Notes: generated from the letters alone by a model not told the origin. A DNA stretch of 64,000 nt from Bacillaceae bacterium IKA-2 (GCA_031761875.1 CP134492.1:1984001-2048000), one strand, 5' to 3'. Counted from the first letter of the stretch, positions 1 to 8,653 are shown. Translations and numbers: made by a program.

Positions 1-258
1 TTCTTTTGAATAAATCTCTTTTATGGAAGTTAAGTGTTTTTTTGCGCTAGCTAGTGCAAATTCGATAAATTCTCTAATTTCATCATCCTCGACTACTTGA
101 AGGTGATGCTCAAAAACGCAACTAAACAAGGAGTCGCCAAGATAGTTGGCAAATAAATCACCTAATTCAGAGGAAACTAGTTTTTTATGTTGTTGATGCT
201 CCTTAATATAGTCAATCGTGATTGTATTTGTTGGTTGATGTTCTTCATTTTTTACCAA
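1..258 (-). CDS. DUF3231 family protein, 3' end beyond window
   Basis: Eighty-six codons are visible from a TTG start at 258 running leftwards off the window. A GGAGG ribosome site lies 8 bases before the TTG (267-271 on the other strand). The peptide contains the pattern SSELGDLFANYLGDSLFSC followed by HHLQVVEDDEIREFIEFAL and KKHL, which I recognise as the first half of a DUF3231 four-helix repeat, a family common in spore-forming bacilli and often found in spore-coat or sporulation contexts. Function is unknown. Only the N-terminal part is present, so domain number cannot be judged. A palindromic repeat lies directly upstream. Confidence 0.75.
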   Translation of the reverse strand, partial: MVKNEEHQPTNTITIDYIKEHQQHKKLVSSELGDLFANYLGDSLFSCVFEHHLQVVEDDEIREFIEFALASAKKHLTSIKEIYSKE

Positions 259-279
259 TTGTAATTCCTCCATATATGT

Positions 280-396
280 GAATGAATTTCATAATGCAGA
301 TTCCGAGCCACTGGGATACTATATCTAGTTGAACTAAAACGTTTTCAACTAGATATAGCTTGATGTGGCTAGTTTTTAGTATTATGAAATTCATTC
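280..396. repeat. Palindromic intergenic repeat, copy 1 (complete)
   Basis: A 117-base element with perfect 16-base outer arms (GAATGAATTTCATAAT at 280-295 and its complement at 381-396) and a perfect 14-base inner stem (320-333 with 344-357). The segments between arms (296-319 and 358-380) do not pair, giving a dumbbell-like hairpin. The same element recurs at least eight more times in this window, always between genes. It has no coding capacity, so it is most like a MITE or REP/BIME-type element. Confidence 0.9.
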
Positions 397-650
397 ATGT
401 AGTTATTTAGTATTGTTCGTCAAAATTTAAAAAATATCAGAGTTTTTTAATTTCCTGGCACAACTAATTCTGTTTACGGTAAGACCAGGTATAGAAGTGT
501 TCGTAATATAGAATTTAATAGTTCCCTGGACGATTATCCATTATAAAAAGCCTCTATACTTTAATATATTTAAATAAATGGTATACTGAAAAAATAAAAT
601 TTATAAAAGGGGGTGTCCCTGCTATTCTTAGTAGATATGCAGGTACTAAT
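397..650. other. Intergenic region before the BCCT gene
   Basis: AT-rich leader between palindromic repeat copy 1 and the transporter start. A TATACT hexamer at 582-587 could be a -10 box, but no good -35 partner is seen at the usual distance. I see no gene or riboswitch. Confidence 0.4.
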
Positions 651-2372
651 ATGACTTTAAACGTAAAATCAAAACCAGGTGTTGTCTTTTATATTTCCAG
701 TGTTATTATTTTATCATTTGTTCTTTGGGGGATTTTTTCACCAACTTCATTACAGACGACGGCGAACCATTTTTTAGAGTTAATGATCTCTAATTTTGGC
801 TGGTTTTATATGATAGTTACTGCTTTTTTTATCGGATTTGTTATCTTTTTGGCAATAAGTCCTTATGGAAAGCTTCGTTTAGGGAAACCTGAGGATCGTC
901 CAAAGTATTCTTATTACACGTGGATCGGGATGCTATTCTCAGCTGGAATAGGGGTTGGTTTTGTATTCTGGGGTGTAGCCGAACCAGTTCTGTATTACAT
1001 AGATACACCATTAGGAGTTACTCCTGAAACTGCAGAAGCAGCACAAATCGGGTTGCGTTATGCTGTTTTTCACTGGGCATTTCATCCTTGGGCTATCTTT
1101 TCAATAGTTGGTTTAGCTTTGGCCTATGTTCAGTATCGTAAAGATAAACCAGCACTTATTAGTAGTGTTTTCTATCCTTTAATCGGTAATCGGGTTGATG
1201 GTGTTTTTGGTAAAAGTATTGACATTTTAGCAGTCATTGCAACATCAACAGGGGTTGCAACAACATTCGGTTTAAGTGCGATCCAAATTACTGGTGGCCT
1301 TTCACACCTTACCAATATTCCTAATACTATAACAACGCAACTAATTATTATTTTTATCGTTACGATCTTATTTATTTTTTCAGCAGCATCTGGATTAGAT
1401 AAAGGAATTCGCATCTTAAGTGTTATTAATTTAACGGTAGCCGGAATTTTATTACTATTTATGATTACTTTTGGACCAACACTTTTTATTCTAGAGAGTG
1501 TCGTTACGACTTTAGGGGGCTATATTTCAAACGTAATCCCAATGAGTTTAACAATGTCTCCGTTCTCAGATAGCGTGTGGCTTGGCGCCTATACAATTTT
1601 CTTTTGGGCTTGGCATATATCGTGGGCACCATTTATGGGCTTGTTTATCGCAAGAATTTCTAAAGGTAGAACAATTCGTGAATTCGTCATTGGTGTTTTG
1701 GTTGTACCTTCATTATTAGGACTAGTCTGGTTTACTGCTTTTGGCGGGACAGCCCTTCACCTGATACGGACAAGTGGTGCTGACATCGCCGATGTTGTCT
1801 TAAATAATGTCGAACTAGCGTTGTTTGTCACGTTAAGTGAACTGCCACTTGGAATGGTCATGAGTGGTATTGCTGTATTTTTAATTTTAATATTTTTCAT
1901 TACATCTGCAGACTCTGCAACCTATGTCTTAGGGGTAATGACATCAAAGGGAAGCTTAACGCCTGCAATGTCAATTAAAGTTATTTGGGGCTTATTAATT
2001 GCTGGAACGGCTAGTGTTCTTCTTTTAAGCGGTGGGCTTTCAGGTCTACAAACTGCTTCAATTGTTGCAGCTCTACCTTTTGCAGTTATTATGGTGGCGA
2101 TGTGTTTCTCAATGATTATCATGTTTGGCAAGGACTTAAAAGAATTAAAGAATAAACGTAATCAAAAGGAATTTAACACGCTGAAAGAAACGGTTCGTGA
2201 AGAGATGTATGAAGATATGAAAGAAGATTTTTATGAAGAAGTTAAAGAAGAAATGTACGAAGAGATGAAAGAAGAGTTTTATGAAGAAGTTAAAGAAGAA
2301 ATGTACGAAGAGATGAAAGAAGAGATAATTGAACATCTTGAAAATGAAACTGATGATCCAGATAAAAAGTAG
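651..2372 (+). CDS. BCCT family betaine/choline/carnitine transporter with repetitive acidic C-terminal tail
   Basis: A 573-residue membrane protein of the BCCT family (OpuD/BetP-like), which imports trimethylammonium osmolytes such as glycine betaine with Na+ or H+. Family signatures are visible: GIGVGFVFWGVAEP near residues 99-112, HWAFHPWAIFSIVGLALAY, the tryptophan-rich FFWAWHISWAPFMGLFIARISKGRT segment in pieces, and SADSATYVLGVMTS near the C-terminal end of the membrane domain. About 12 hydrophobic segments can be drawn. Residues 517-564 form three exact-length 16-residue repeats made almost only of Glu, Lys, Met, Tyr and Phe; in BetP the cytoplasmic tail senses osmotic stress, so the tail may be regulatory. 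The start has a weak ribosome site. Substrate cannot be fixed from sequence. Confidence 0.93.
   Translation: MTLNVKSKPGVVFYISSVIILSFVLWGIFSPTSLQTTANHFLELMISNFGWFYMIVTAFFIGFVIFLAISPYGKLRLGKPEDRPKYSYYTWIGMLFSAGIGVGFVFWGVAEPVLYYIDTPLGVTPETAEAAQIGLRYAVFHWAFHPWAIFSIVGLALAYVQYRKDKPALISSVFYPLIGNRVDGVFGKSIDILAVIATSTGVATTFGLSAIQITGGLSHLTNIPNTITTQLIIIFIVTILFIFSAASGLDKGIRILSVINLTVAGILLLFMITFGPTLFILESVVTTLGGYISNVIPMSLTMSPFSDSVWLGAYTIFFWAWHISWAPFMGLFIARISKGRTIREFVIGVLVVPSLLGLVWFTAFGGTALHLIRTSGADIADVVLNNVELALFVTLSELPLGMVMSGIAVFLILIFFITSADSATYVLGVMTSKGSLTPAMSIKVIWGLLIAGTASVLLLSGGLSGLQTASIVAALPFAVIMVAMCFSMIIMFGKDLKELKNKRNQKEFNTLKETVREEMYEDMKEDFYEEVKEEMYEEMKEEFYEEVKEEMYEEMKEEIIEHLENETDDPDKK
2199..2342 (+). 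repeat. Three 48-base in-frame tandem repeats in the BCCT gene
   Basis: Units 2199-2246, 2247-2294 and 2295-2342 each encode 16 residues with the scheme EEMYEEMK-EEFYEEVK (small variations). Units 1 and 2 are nearly identical, and the first half of unit 3 also matches unit 2. Each 48-base unit itself looks like two related 24-base halves, so the tail probably grew by slippage or unequal crossing-over. Confidence 0.85.
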
Positions 2373-2377
2373 CCTTT

Positions 2378-2426
2378 AAAATCAAAGTGACGTGTGAAAA
2401 ATTAATCATACGCTGCTTTGATTTTT
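2378..2426 (+). terminator. Rho-independent terminator after BCCT gene
   Basis: AAAATCAAAG (2378-2387) pairs with CTTTGATTTT (2416-2425), which runs into a T tract. It lies 5 bases after the BCCT stop codon. Confidence 0.7.
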
Positions 2427-2535
2427 TCATTGAATTAAGTAAGAGAAATTTTTCTTGTAAAAATGTATTTTATCTCATTGATTTGATTAAAATAACTCTA
2501 GCAAAAATTTGAATATATCAATGAGGAGATGCAGT

Positions 2536-3267
2536 ATGATACTCCAAACCAAACCGATTATAGGGATTTCTAGTTCTTTCGAAAAACATAATAATACTCC
2601 AAGTGTTCATCTACATGAAAAATATGTTCGTGCTGTTATTGCTGGGGGAGGGATTCCAATAGTGATTCCAATTGTTACAGGTGAGATGGTAGAAAGATTG
2701 GTAACCATGTGTGATGGAATCATCTTAAGTGGTGGGGAAGATATTGACCCGGTTTCATATCAAGCAAACCCCATACCACAATTACAAAAAACAAATCTTA
2801 AACGAGATAAAATTGAAATTGAACTTATTAATCATGGTTTTAAAAAACAAAAACCGATTTTGGCAATTTGTCGAGGACTTCCAATGTTGAATGTTGCTTT
2901 TGGAGGAACTGTTATACAGGATATTCAGACATCTATTCAAAATTCAATCAACCATTTTCAGCAAGCAGAAAGGCCAGAGGCTACACATGACATTCAAATT
3001 GATGTTGGTAGCCGCTTCTATCAGATTTTTCAAATGTCAAAAATTCGTGTTAATAGTATGCATCATCAAGCTATTGGGGTACTTGCTCCCTCACTTAAAA
3101 TAGTAGCAACTGCACCAGATGGCGTTATTGAAGCTGTTGAAGGAATCAATGAAGCATCGCTAATTTGGGGTGTTCAATGGCATCCTGAAGAAATGGCTGA
3201 AGAAAATTCAAGTATGGATCGTCTTTTTAAAGAGTTTGTTGCTGAGTGTATATACAAGCTCCAATAG
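2536..3267 (+). CDS. Gamma-glutamyl-gamma-aminobutyrate hydrolase-like protein (peptidase C26, PuuD type)
   Basis: A class I glutamine-amidotransferase-fold hydrolase of 243 residues. The nucleophile elbow ICRGLPM gives Cys112, and GVQWHPEE near residues 212-219 supplies the His and Glu of the triad; GIILSGGEDIDPVSY near 61-75 is also typical of the C26 family, which cleaves gamma-glutamyl bonds (PuuD acts in putrescine degradation). I chose the ATG at 2536 because GAGGAG lies 7 bases upstream; an in-frame ATG at 2509 has no ribosome site. The next gene encodes a GGCT-like protein, so the two may act on the same type of substrate. No putrescine-pathway partners are adjacent, so the true substrate is uncertain. 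Confidence 0.85.
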   Translation: MILQTKPIIGISSSFEKHNNTPSVHLHEKYVRAVIAGGGIPIVIPIVTGEMVERLVTMCDGIILSGGEDIDPVSYQANPIPQLQKTNLKRDKIEIELINHGFKKQKPILAICRGLPMLNVAFGGTVIQDIQTSIQNSINHFQQAERPEATHDIQIDVGSRFYQIFQMSKIRVNSMHHQAIGVLAPSLKIVATAPDGVIEAVEGINEASLIWGVQWHPEEMAEENSSMDRLFKEFVAECIYKLQ

Positions 3268-3308
3268 TCTTTTTGAACATCAACTAGAAGGGATGTGATT
3301 AGTATATT

Positions 3309-3929
3309 ATGAAAAATGATAAATACATTTGGTATGCAAGTTACGGTTCTAATTTGAGTAGAGATCGATTTTTATGCTACATAAAAGGCGGAAAACCAGA
3401 AGGTTCCGAGATAATTGAAGTTGGGTGTAGAGACAAATCACTTCCAATAAAAGAAGCAATATTTACCATCAATTACCCTTTATACTTCGCAAAAGATTCA
3501 ATTCGTTGGCAAAATCAAGGTGTTGCTTTTATAGGATTAAAAAAAGACAACAATTACGAAACCCATAGTAGTAAATATTTAATCACAACTGAGCAATTTA
3601 TCGATGTAGTCAAACAAGAAAACAACGGAGATGAATTAAAAATTGATTTTGATGAAGTGAAAAAAGATGGCTTCCAAACAATTAGAAATTCTTGGTATGG
3701 AACTATTTTATACATTGGGAATGAAGGCGGATTACCTATTTTTACCTTTACGGCGAATTGGGATTTAGATGTCCCTTATAATAAACCATCCCAACAATAC
3801 TTAAGTATGATCATTGAAGGTTTAAAAAAGACTGTAAAACTTAATAACACAGAAATTATTGATTATTTGTGTACAAAGCAAGGGGTTGAAAGCAACTATA
3901 GTAGAAGTGAGATTGAAAAACTTCTTTAG
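3309..3929 (+). CDS. Gamma-glutamylcyclotransferase-like (AIG2/GGCT fold) protein
   Basis: A 206-residue soluble protein beginning with IWYASYGSNLSRDRF, the YGSN phosphate/substrate-loop motif that opens the gamma-glutamylcyclotransferase fold. The rest (CYIKGGKPEGSEI, GVAFIGLKK) resembles a GGCT-like subgroup in bacilli rather than the well-studied enzymes. Family members release 5-oxoproline from gamma-glutamyl dipeptides, but activity here is inference. The gene follows the C26 gamma-glutamyl hydrolase by 41 bases, with a GGGATGTGA-type ribosome site upstream, and probably shares its transcript. Confidence 0.6.
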   Translation: MKNDKYIWYASYGSNLSRDRFLCYIKGGKPEGSEIIEVGCRDKSLPIKEAIFTINYPLYFAKDSIRWQNQGVAFIGLKKDNNYETHSSKYLITTEQFIDVVKQENNGDELKIDFDEVKKDGFQTIRNSWYGTILYIGNEGGLPIFTFTANWDLDVPYNKPSQQYLSMIIEGLKKTVKLNNTEIIDYLCTKQGVESNYSRSEIEKLL

Positions 3930-4072
3930 CGATTGTAAAGAAAATAAAGGAATATACTGATCGATTATTTTCTTGGCGATGCTTTAGGTTGTGAAATGTA
4001 TTAAATTTATTTATAAGAGATTAGCGACCGCTAGAAAAAACTAATTTCAGATAAAATTGCTTTTTTGTATTC

Positions 4073-4099
4073 AGGATGATCCCGGTCATCCTCTTTTTT
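4073..4099 (+). terminator. Rho-independent terminator
   Basis: AGGATGA (4073-4079), loop TCCCGG, TCATCCT (4086-4092), then CTTTTTT. It ends the hydrolase/GGCT transcript. Confidence 0.85.
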
Positions 4100-4201
4100 G
4101 TTGTATTTGCTTTATTTTGTCATTATTCAGGACTGCTGTATGATAAAATTCATAGAGAAGCATAAATTTTGATATTTAGTAATAATGAATAGGTGGGAAA
4201 A

Positions 4202-5209
4202 ATGAAAATTAAGCCAATTGTTGGTAGAAGGATTATTAAAACAGGAATTTCAGTTTTTATTACCGCACTTGTTTGTTTATACTTTAACTTACCAGCTCAA
4301 TTTGCTGTAATAGCTGCTATTGTAACGATAGAACCGACAGCTTCAGATTCAATTAAAAAGGGGCTTGTTCGTCTCCCGGCATCAGCAATCGGTGCAGCGT
4401 TAGCTGTGACATTCGTTTCAATCTGGGGGCAATCTGCTTTTTCTTTCACAGGTGCTGCAGTTTTAACCATTTTTATCTGCCAAAAGCTTAAGTTACATGA
4501 CGGAATTCTTGTCGCAACGCTAACGGCAGTTGCGATGGTACCAGATATATACGACCATTTTTTTCTGACGTTTTTATCAAGGTTAGGCACAACTGCAATT
4601 GGGATAACGGTATCTTCCTTGGTTAACTTTTTCATTTTACCACCCAAATTCACACCGCAAATAATTGAAAAATTCTACCCTAGCTTTCGATTAGCTAGCG
4701 AAGTTTTAGTGGAGACAACTAGAAAAATTTTACTGTTAAAACAAACAAAAAGTTATGCACCTAGTAAGCAATATATAGAGCTACGCTACTCTAACGAAAA
4801 AGTTAGTGAACTGTTTTCTTTTCAAGAACGGGAGTGGAAGTACCATAGAATTAAGCTTAGTGAATACCGAGCTTTCCATAGATTGAAAAGAGCTAATACA
4901 GCTATGCAAAAAATTGTCCTGCATTTAGGAAACTTACAATATATAAATGAGCCAGGGTACTTTAGTGAGCTGGAAGAGCAGTTAGTAAAAGATATCGTTA
5001 ATTCAATAAATGCGATATTAATTTCAGAGGCCAAAAATATTCCTGATTCCCATTATTTTTTAATCAATGAGTTGGACCAGCATCTGAAATTTGAAGGCAG
5101 TAAAATATTTGAGTCAACAGAATACGTTCATCGCTTTACGACAAAGAGAATTCTGTACTTTGAATTGCTATCAATCCATGATTCTTTAGAGGAACTACAT
5201 CATATTTAA
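4202..5209 (+). CDS. Aromatic acid exporter (ArAE/FUSC) family membrane protein, YqjA type
   Basis: A 335-residue protein with an N-terminal membrane domain of about four to five helices (through FFILPP near residue 150) and a charged cytoplasmic C-terminal domain. The opening RRIIKTGISVFITALVC and ITVEPTASDSIKKG-like pattern (here IVTIEPTASDSIKKGL) match the DUF939/ArAE family of bacilli. Proteins of this superfamily are half-size relatives of AaeB aromatic-acid efflux pumps; substrate is unknown. I prefer the ATG at 4202, which has AGGTGGG just upstream, over the GTG at 4193, which overlaps that ribosome site. The gene is monocistronic as far as can be seen. Confidence 0.8.
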   Translation: MKIKPIVGRRIIKTGISVFITALVCLYFNLPAQFAVIAAIVTIEPTASDSIKKGLVRLPASAIGAALAVTFVSIWGQSAFSFTGAAVLTIFICQKLKLHDGILVATLTAVAMVPDIYDHFFLTFLSRLGTTAIGITVSSLVNFFILPPKFTPQIIEKFYPSFRLASEVLVETTRKILLLKQTKSYAPSKQYIELRYSNEKVSELFSFQEREWKYHRIKLSEYRAFHRLKRANTAMQKIVLHLGNLQYINEPGYFSELEEQLVKDIVNSINAILISEAKNIPDSHYFLINELDQHLKFEGSKIFESTEYVHRFTTKRILYFELLSIHDSLEELHHI

Positions 5210-5381
5210 TTGAAATCCATTCAATTGTCCTTAAAAAACGAGAAAATTAATCATTCTTTTTAATTGTTTTTTTAAATTATATGGCTAAAAAAGTAATATT
5301 TATAATATTCAAATATTTTTGTTCATTTCGTGGTAAAATGAATTAATCTTGTATAAGATATTATTGTTAGGAGGAATTATT

Positions 5382-5816
5382 ATGTTTAGTTTTTATTCAC
5401 GAATTGTTGTTGCGTATGATGCGTCGGAGTTAAGTAAAAAGGCATTAGAAATGGCTAAGCAGCTAGCAGAACAAGATAAGAGAATTGAGATTCATATTCT
5501 CAGTGTAATTAAGGACAAAAATGCAGGTGATGAATTCGGTGTTCCCTATGAAAAAGTCAGAGAACAGCAACAAAAGAAAGTTCAAGAATTGTTAGCAGAA
5601 GTTAAAGAGTCATTAAGTGACATGGAAAATCCAACAGAAATTGTCTTGTTAAAAGGACATCCAGCCGAAATGATCCTTGATTATGCTAAAAATAGAAATG
5701 CCGACTTAATTATCATCGGCAGTAGAGGACTAAGCACTTTTAAAGAAATTTTCCTTGGAAGTGTTAGTCATAATATTGTCCAGCATTCTCATTGTCCTGT
5801 CCTTGTGGCAAAATAA
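5382..5816 (+). CDS. Universal stress protein, UspA family
   Basis: A 144-residue single-domain USP. It opens with RIVVAYDASELSKKAL and ends with the nucleotide-binding signature GSRGLSTFKEIFLGSVS and HCPVLVAK, the G-x2-G-x9-G-S pattern of ATP-binding USPs. The ATG at 5382 is preceded by TTAGGAGGAATTATT. Such proteins are induced under starvation and stress; the mechanism is not known in detail. The gene stands alone between a weak upstream region and a clear terminator. Confidence 0.93.
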   Translation: MFSFYSRIVVAYDASELSKKALEMAKQLAEQDKRIEIHILSVIKDKNAGDEFGVPYEKVREQQQKKVQELLAEVKESLSDMENPTEIVLLKGHPAEMILDYAKNRNADLIIIGSRGLSTFKEIFLGSVSHNIVQHSHCPVLVAK

Positions 5817-5827
5817 TAAAGTAAGCG

Positions 5828-5862
5828 AACAACCTCATTTGAACTTAGAGGTTGTTTTTTTC
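5828..5862 (+). terminator. Rho-independent terminator after uspA-like gene
   Basis: AACAACCTC (5828-5836) pairs with GAGGTTGTT (5848-5856), followed by T6. Confidence 0.9.
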
Positions 5863-5974
5863 TTGTCATTTTAATGATTTCTTTTGAAAGTAATATCAGT
5901 TAACACGCTCGTACTATATACTATAGGTAGAGTCAGATTTATAAATGTAATTGCGCGAGGGGGAAGATTACGAT

Positions 5975-6964
5975 ATGGAAGAAATAAGCTTTGATCTCGT
6001 TGGGAAAGTATTAGAGGAAGATATTGTTTCAGAGTTTGATTTGTTGTTGTTAAAAAAAGGTTCTATTTTAACAGAAATAAACATCCTACTTCTAAAAAAA
6101 CATAATTATAAGCAAATTAATGTTTCTGAGGATGTTTCATTTAAAAATTTATACATAAAACATATCAATCATATTGAACATTTATTTACAAATTTAGAAG
6201 AAAAAAAGAACGTCAACATTAAATATTGGTTTGAAGAAGATCAAAAGATTGTTAGAACTGTTCAAAAAAATGATTTCTTCTTAGATCAAATGTATAAAAT
6301 TAAAAGCGATCAATCGCTATTTCGTCATAGCGTCAATGTAGGCCTGCTTTCTTTTTTTCTTGGAAAGTTATTAAGGTACTCTTATAAAAATAAGTTACTT
6401 CTTTGGAAAGTTGGTTTATTACATGACATCGGGAAATTAAAACTCAGACGGGAATTGTTGACGAAGTCAGAAAAGGATCTTACTGAAGAAGAGTTTCATG
6501 AGTATAAGCGACACCCTGAAACAGGCTGGAGTATGTTAAATGAGATGAAGGGTGTAAACGCCACAATGTTAAATGGAGCTAGGTCCCATCATGAACGCAT
6601 TGATGGTTCAGGGTACCCTAGAGGGATAAAGATTAAGTATTTACCTATTATGGTGCAGATTGTTTCAGTTGCAAATAAAATCGATAAGATATTAATGACA
6701 AATGATAATGTATTTTACTTAGTAAATACACTAATTGAAGAAACACGAGCAAATAAGCTAAACCCAGCTATCGTTATTCCGTTTGTCCGTCATATTCTTA
6801 GGAAAAATGTTGGCAAAAAAGTAGTACTTAACGATAAAACAACCGCAGAGATTTTATTTATTTTTGATCAGGAACCATCACAGCCGTTGCTCTACCTAAT
6901 AGAAACAGATATTTTTATTGATTCGCGAAAATACCATAAACTTAAAATTGTTGATTTTGCATAA
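5975..6964 (+). CDS. HD-GYP domain protein, probable cyclic-di-GMP phosphodiesterase
   Basis: A 329-residue protein. Residues 110-240 carry a full HD-GYP domain: RHSVNVG at 118-124, HDIGK at 150-154, the conserved His of KRHPETG at 180, HHERIDGSGYP at 205-215. HD-GYP enzymes hydrolyse c-di-GMP. The N-terminal 100 residues (SFDLVGKVLEEDI, a beta-rich start) resemble the N-terminal region often found in stand-alone bacillar HD-GYP proteins. The ATG at 5975 has GAGGGGGAAG 9 bases upstream; the in-frame TTG at 5951 lacks one. There is no receiver or membrane segment, so the input signal is unknown. Confidence 0.88.
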   Translation: MEEISFDLVGKVLEEDIVSEFDLLLLKKGSILTEINILLLKKHNYKQINVSEDVSFKNLYIKHINHIEHLFTNLEEKKNVNIKYWFEEDQKIVRTVQKNDFFLDQMYKIKSDQSLFRHSVNVGLLSFFLGKLLRYSYKNKLLLWKVGLLHDIGKLKLRRELLTKSEKDLTEEEFHEYKRHPETGWSMLNEMKGVNATMLNGARSHHERIDGSGYPRGIKIKYLPIMVQIVSVANKIDKILMTNDNVFYLVNTLIEETRANKLNPAIVIPFVRHILRKNVGKKVVLNDKTTAEILFIFDQEPSQPLLYLIETDIFIDSRKYHKLKIVDFA

Positions 6965-6991
6965 AAACCTAAAACACACGATATATCATGC

Positions 6992-7030
6992 AGAGGCCAG
7001 AGGCGGTAAATAAATCCGGCCTCTTTTTTT
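6992..7030 (+). terminator. Rho-independent terminator after HD-GYP gene
   Basis: AGAGGCC (6992-6998) pairs with GGCCTCT (7018-7024), followed by T7. It separates the convergent HD-GYP and DUF1836 genes. Confidence 0.85.
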
Positions 7031-7033
7031 AAT

Positions 7034-7597
7034 TCATTCTAGATTGTCAATAAGCTTTTCCGCGACTCGCCGATATAAATTGCTCGTACTTACTAATGTA
7101 GAGATTAGTAAAACTTGTTCTAAATACTGACGGTCCTTGTCTGCTAACTTTGAGACTTCTTCTTGCACTGCTAATGTTTGCGTGCTGACATCTCTTTCAA
7201 AACTTTCAAGATTTTTTTTGTTAAGCTGAAGATAGCTGTTATAGAAGGCCTCTAAGTTAATATTGTCTTTTACAATATTATCATTTATGCCTTGGAGTGT
7301 AGTTTTAATGTCATTAATAGACAGAGATCCTTTTAATTGAAAAATTAAGCTAATGATGAGGAGATGATCTTTGGAATACTTCTTATTTTGAATAGGGAAG
7401 AACACTTTAGCTTTTGCATAGTTGTTGATCATCGTTTTCGTCAGGATTTTATCAGTATCATTCCGTTTGGTTTCTTGAAATTTATTTTCAAATAGTTGGA
7501 TAACCTGGTCCATGTAAAGATCGATATTGGGAATGTCTTCGATGGAGAGTGTGTTTTCTAGTCCAAGTTGATCAATAATATCGTTTATATTTTTCAT
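7034..7597 (-). CDS. DUF1836 domain protein, putative DNA-binding regulator
   Basis: A 187-residue acidic protein with the segment LTKTMINNYAKAKVFFP followed by YSKDHLLIISLIFQLKGSLSINDIK, the hallmark of DUF1836. This family has a MerR-like winged-helix start and is assumed to bind DNA, but its role is unknown. The ATG at 7597 has GAGGTG 6 bases upstream; the longer reading from a GTG at 7606 would overlap the ribosome site. The gene is convergent with the HD-GYP gene. Confidence 0.8.
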   Translation of the reverse strand: MKNINDIIDQLGLENTLSIEDIPNIDLYMDQVIQLFENKFQETKRNDTDKILTKTMINNYAKAKVFFPIQNKKYSKDHLLIISLIFQLKGSLSINDIKTTLQGINDNIVKDNINLEAFYNSYLQLNKKNLESFERDVSTQTLAVQEEVSKLADKDRQYLEQVLLISTLVSTSNLYRRVAEKLIDNLE

Positions 7598-7620
7598 ATG
7601 CAACACCTCAAATTTTATTT

Positions 7621-7653
7621 ATCTAGCTCCAAGACACATCGGCTGAGTTACTT
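7621..7653. repeat. Short dispersed repeat, arm A
   Basis: ATCTAGCTCCAAGACACATC and the following CTGAGTTACTTC match, in inverted orientation and with few mismatches, the segment 9145-9177. The TCTAGCT start recalls widespread bacillar intergenic repeats beginning TCTAGCTCCA. No gene lies in it. Confidence 0.6.
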
Positions 7654-7764
7654 CATTAAAGGTTTAGCGACAAGTAACAGCAGGAGCAGCACCTAGCTTT
7701 ATTATACTGGATAAAGATTTTTAAGTAAATGTTGACTACTTGGTGTGGTGTGTATATTATTATA

Positions 7765-7785
7765 AGTAGTTATTAAAACTACTTA
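7765..7785. promoter_or_regulatory. Short inverted repeat upstream of hemolysin III gene
   Basis: AAGTAGT and ACTACTT around a 7-base AT centre. The half-site size suits a dimeric repressor operator, but no regulator can be named. Confidence 0.35.
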
Positions 7786-7805
7786 TGGTCATGAGGGGGA
7801 TTTTA

Positions 7806-8453
7806 ATGCACACTTATATACGCGAACCGATCAATGGATTAACACATTTAGCAGGGGCGATATTATCGTTTATTGGTTTATTAGCATTAGTTATTAAAGC
7901 TTCGATGACAACAGGATCGGCACTGGCAGTTACGGCCGTAATAATATTTGGCATTAGCATGGTGCTACTTTATTCGGCATCAGCAACGTATCATATGGTC
8001 ATTGCTAAGGGTAAGGTTATTGCTTTTCTGAGACGGATAGATCATTCGATGATTTTCATCCTAATTGCAGGATCCTACACACCTTATTGTTTAATTAGTT
8101 TAAAGGGCGTCACGGGATGGACATTTTTTGGAATTGTCAGCTTTCTAGCAGTGGCTGGAATTATCTTTAAAATGGTTTGGTTTAACTGTCCGAGATGGCT
8201 TTCAACTGGCATCTATATTGCGATGGGATGGTTGGCGATTTTTATTTTTGCTCCATTAGCAGAAAGCTTAACACTTGTAGGCATCTCATTATTAATTGCT
8301 GGAGGAGTGTTCTATACACTTGGCGGTGCCATCTACGGATTAAAACCTAAATTTCTAGAATTTAAATACATGGGCTTTCATGAAATATTTCATATTTTCA
8401 TCTTATTAGGAAGCTTATCTCACTTTCTAAGCGTCTATATGTTTGTTTTGTAG
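7806..8453 (+). CDS. Hemolysin III (HlyIII/PAQR) family membrane protein
   Basis: A 215-residue seven-helix protein of the HlyIII/PAQR family. Signatures: EPINGLTHLAGAILSF at the N-terminus, SATYHM, RRIDHSMIFILIAGSYTP, and a C-terminal FHEIFHIFILLGSLSHF. The Ser, Asp and His residues of these motifs form the metal site of the CREST superfamily. Despite the name, a hemolytic role is not established for most members. ATG 7806 has GAGGGGG upstream; the in-frame GTG-like upstream start does not. A small perfect hairpin, AAGTAGT-TATTAAA-ACTACTT, sits at 7765-7785 just before the ribosome site and may be an operator. Confidence 0.92.
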   Translation: MHTYIREPINGLTHLAGAILSFIGLLALVIKASMTTGSALAVTAVIIFGISMVLLYSASATYHMVIAKGKVIAFLRRIDHSMIFILIAGSYTPYCLISLKGVTGWTFFGIVSFLAVAGIIFKMVWFNCPRWLSTGIYIAMGWLAIFIFAPLAESLTLVGISLLIAGGVFYTLGGAIYGLKPKFLEFKYMGFHEIFHIFILLGSLSHFLSVYMFVL

Positions 8454-8474
8454 TTCCCACAAGGGTGATAGTTC

Positions 8475-8517
8475 TCCATGAATATGTCCGCGAGTGGCGG
8501 CTTCATGGGGTATTTTT
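8475..8517 (+). terminator. Terminator-like hairpin after hemolysin III gene
   Basis: CCATGAA (8476-8482) pairs with TTCATGG (8502-8508), with a further GC-rich inner stem, then GGTATTTTT. Confidence 0.65.
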
Positions 8518-8653
8518 GTGTTTATGTGGTGTCTGACACCATGTGAAGTTTGCACAATCTAGTTAAATTTGTTAAAAAACCAAAGTTAGTTTTGGTGTTA
8601 ATATCGACTAGTGTTATAATAATGAATGTAAAATTACGTTATTTGGAGGCAAT

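Noticed and set aside
2145-2336. Minus-strand Phe-rich ORF opposite the BCCT tail
   Set aside because: It is the mirror of the Glu/Lys repeat region, has no ribosome site and no family similarity.
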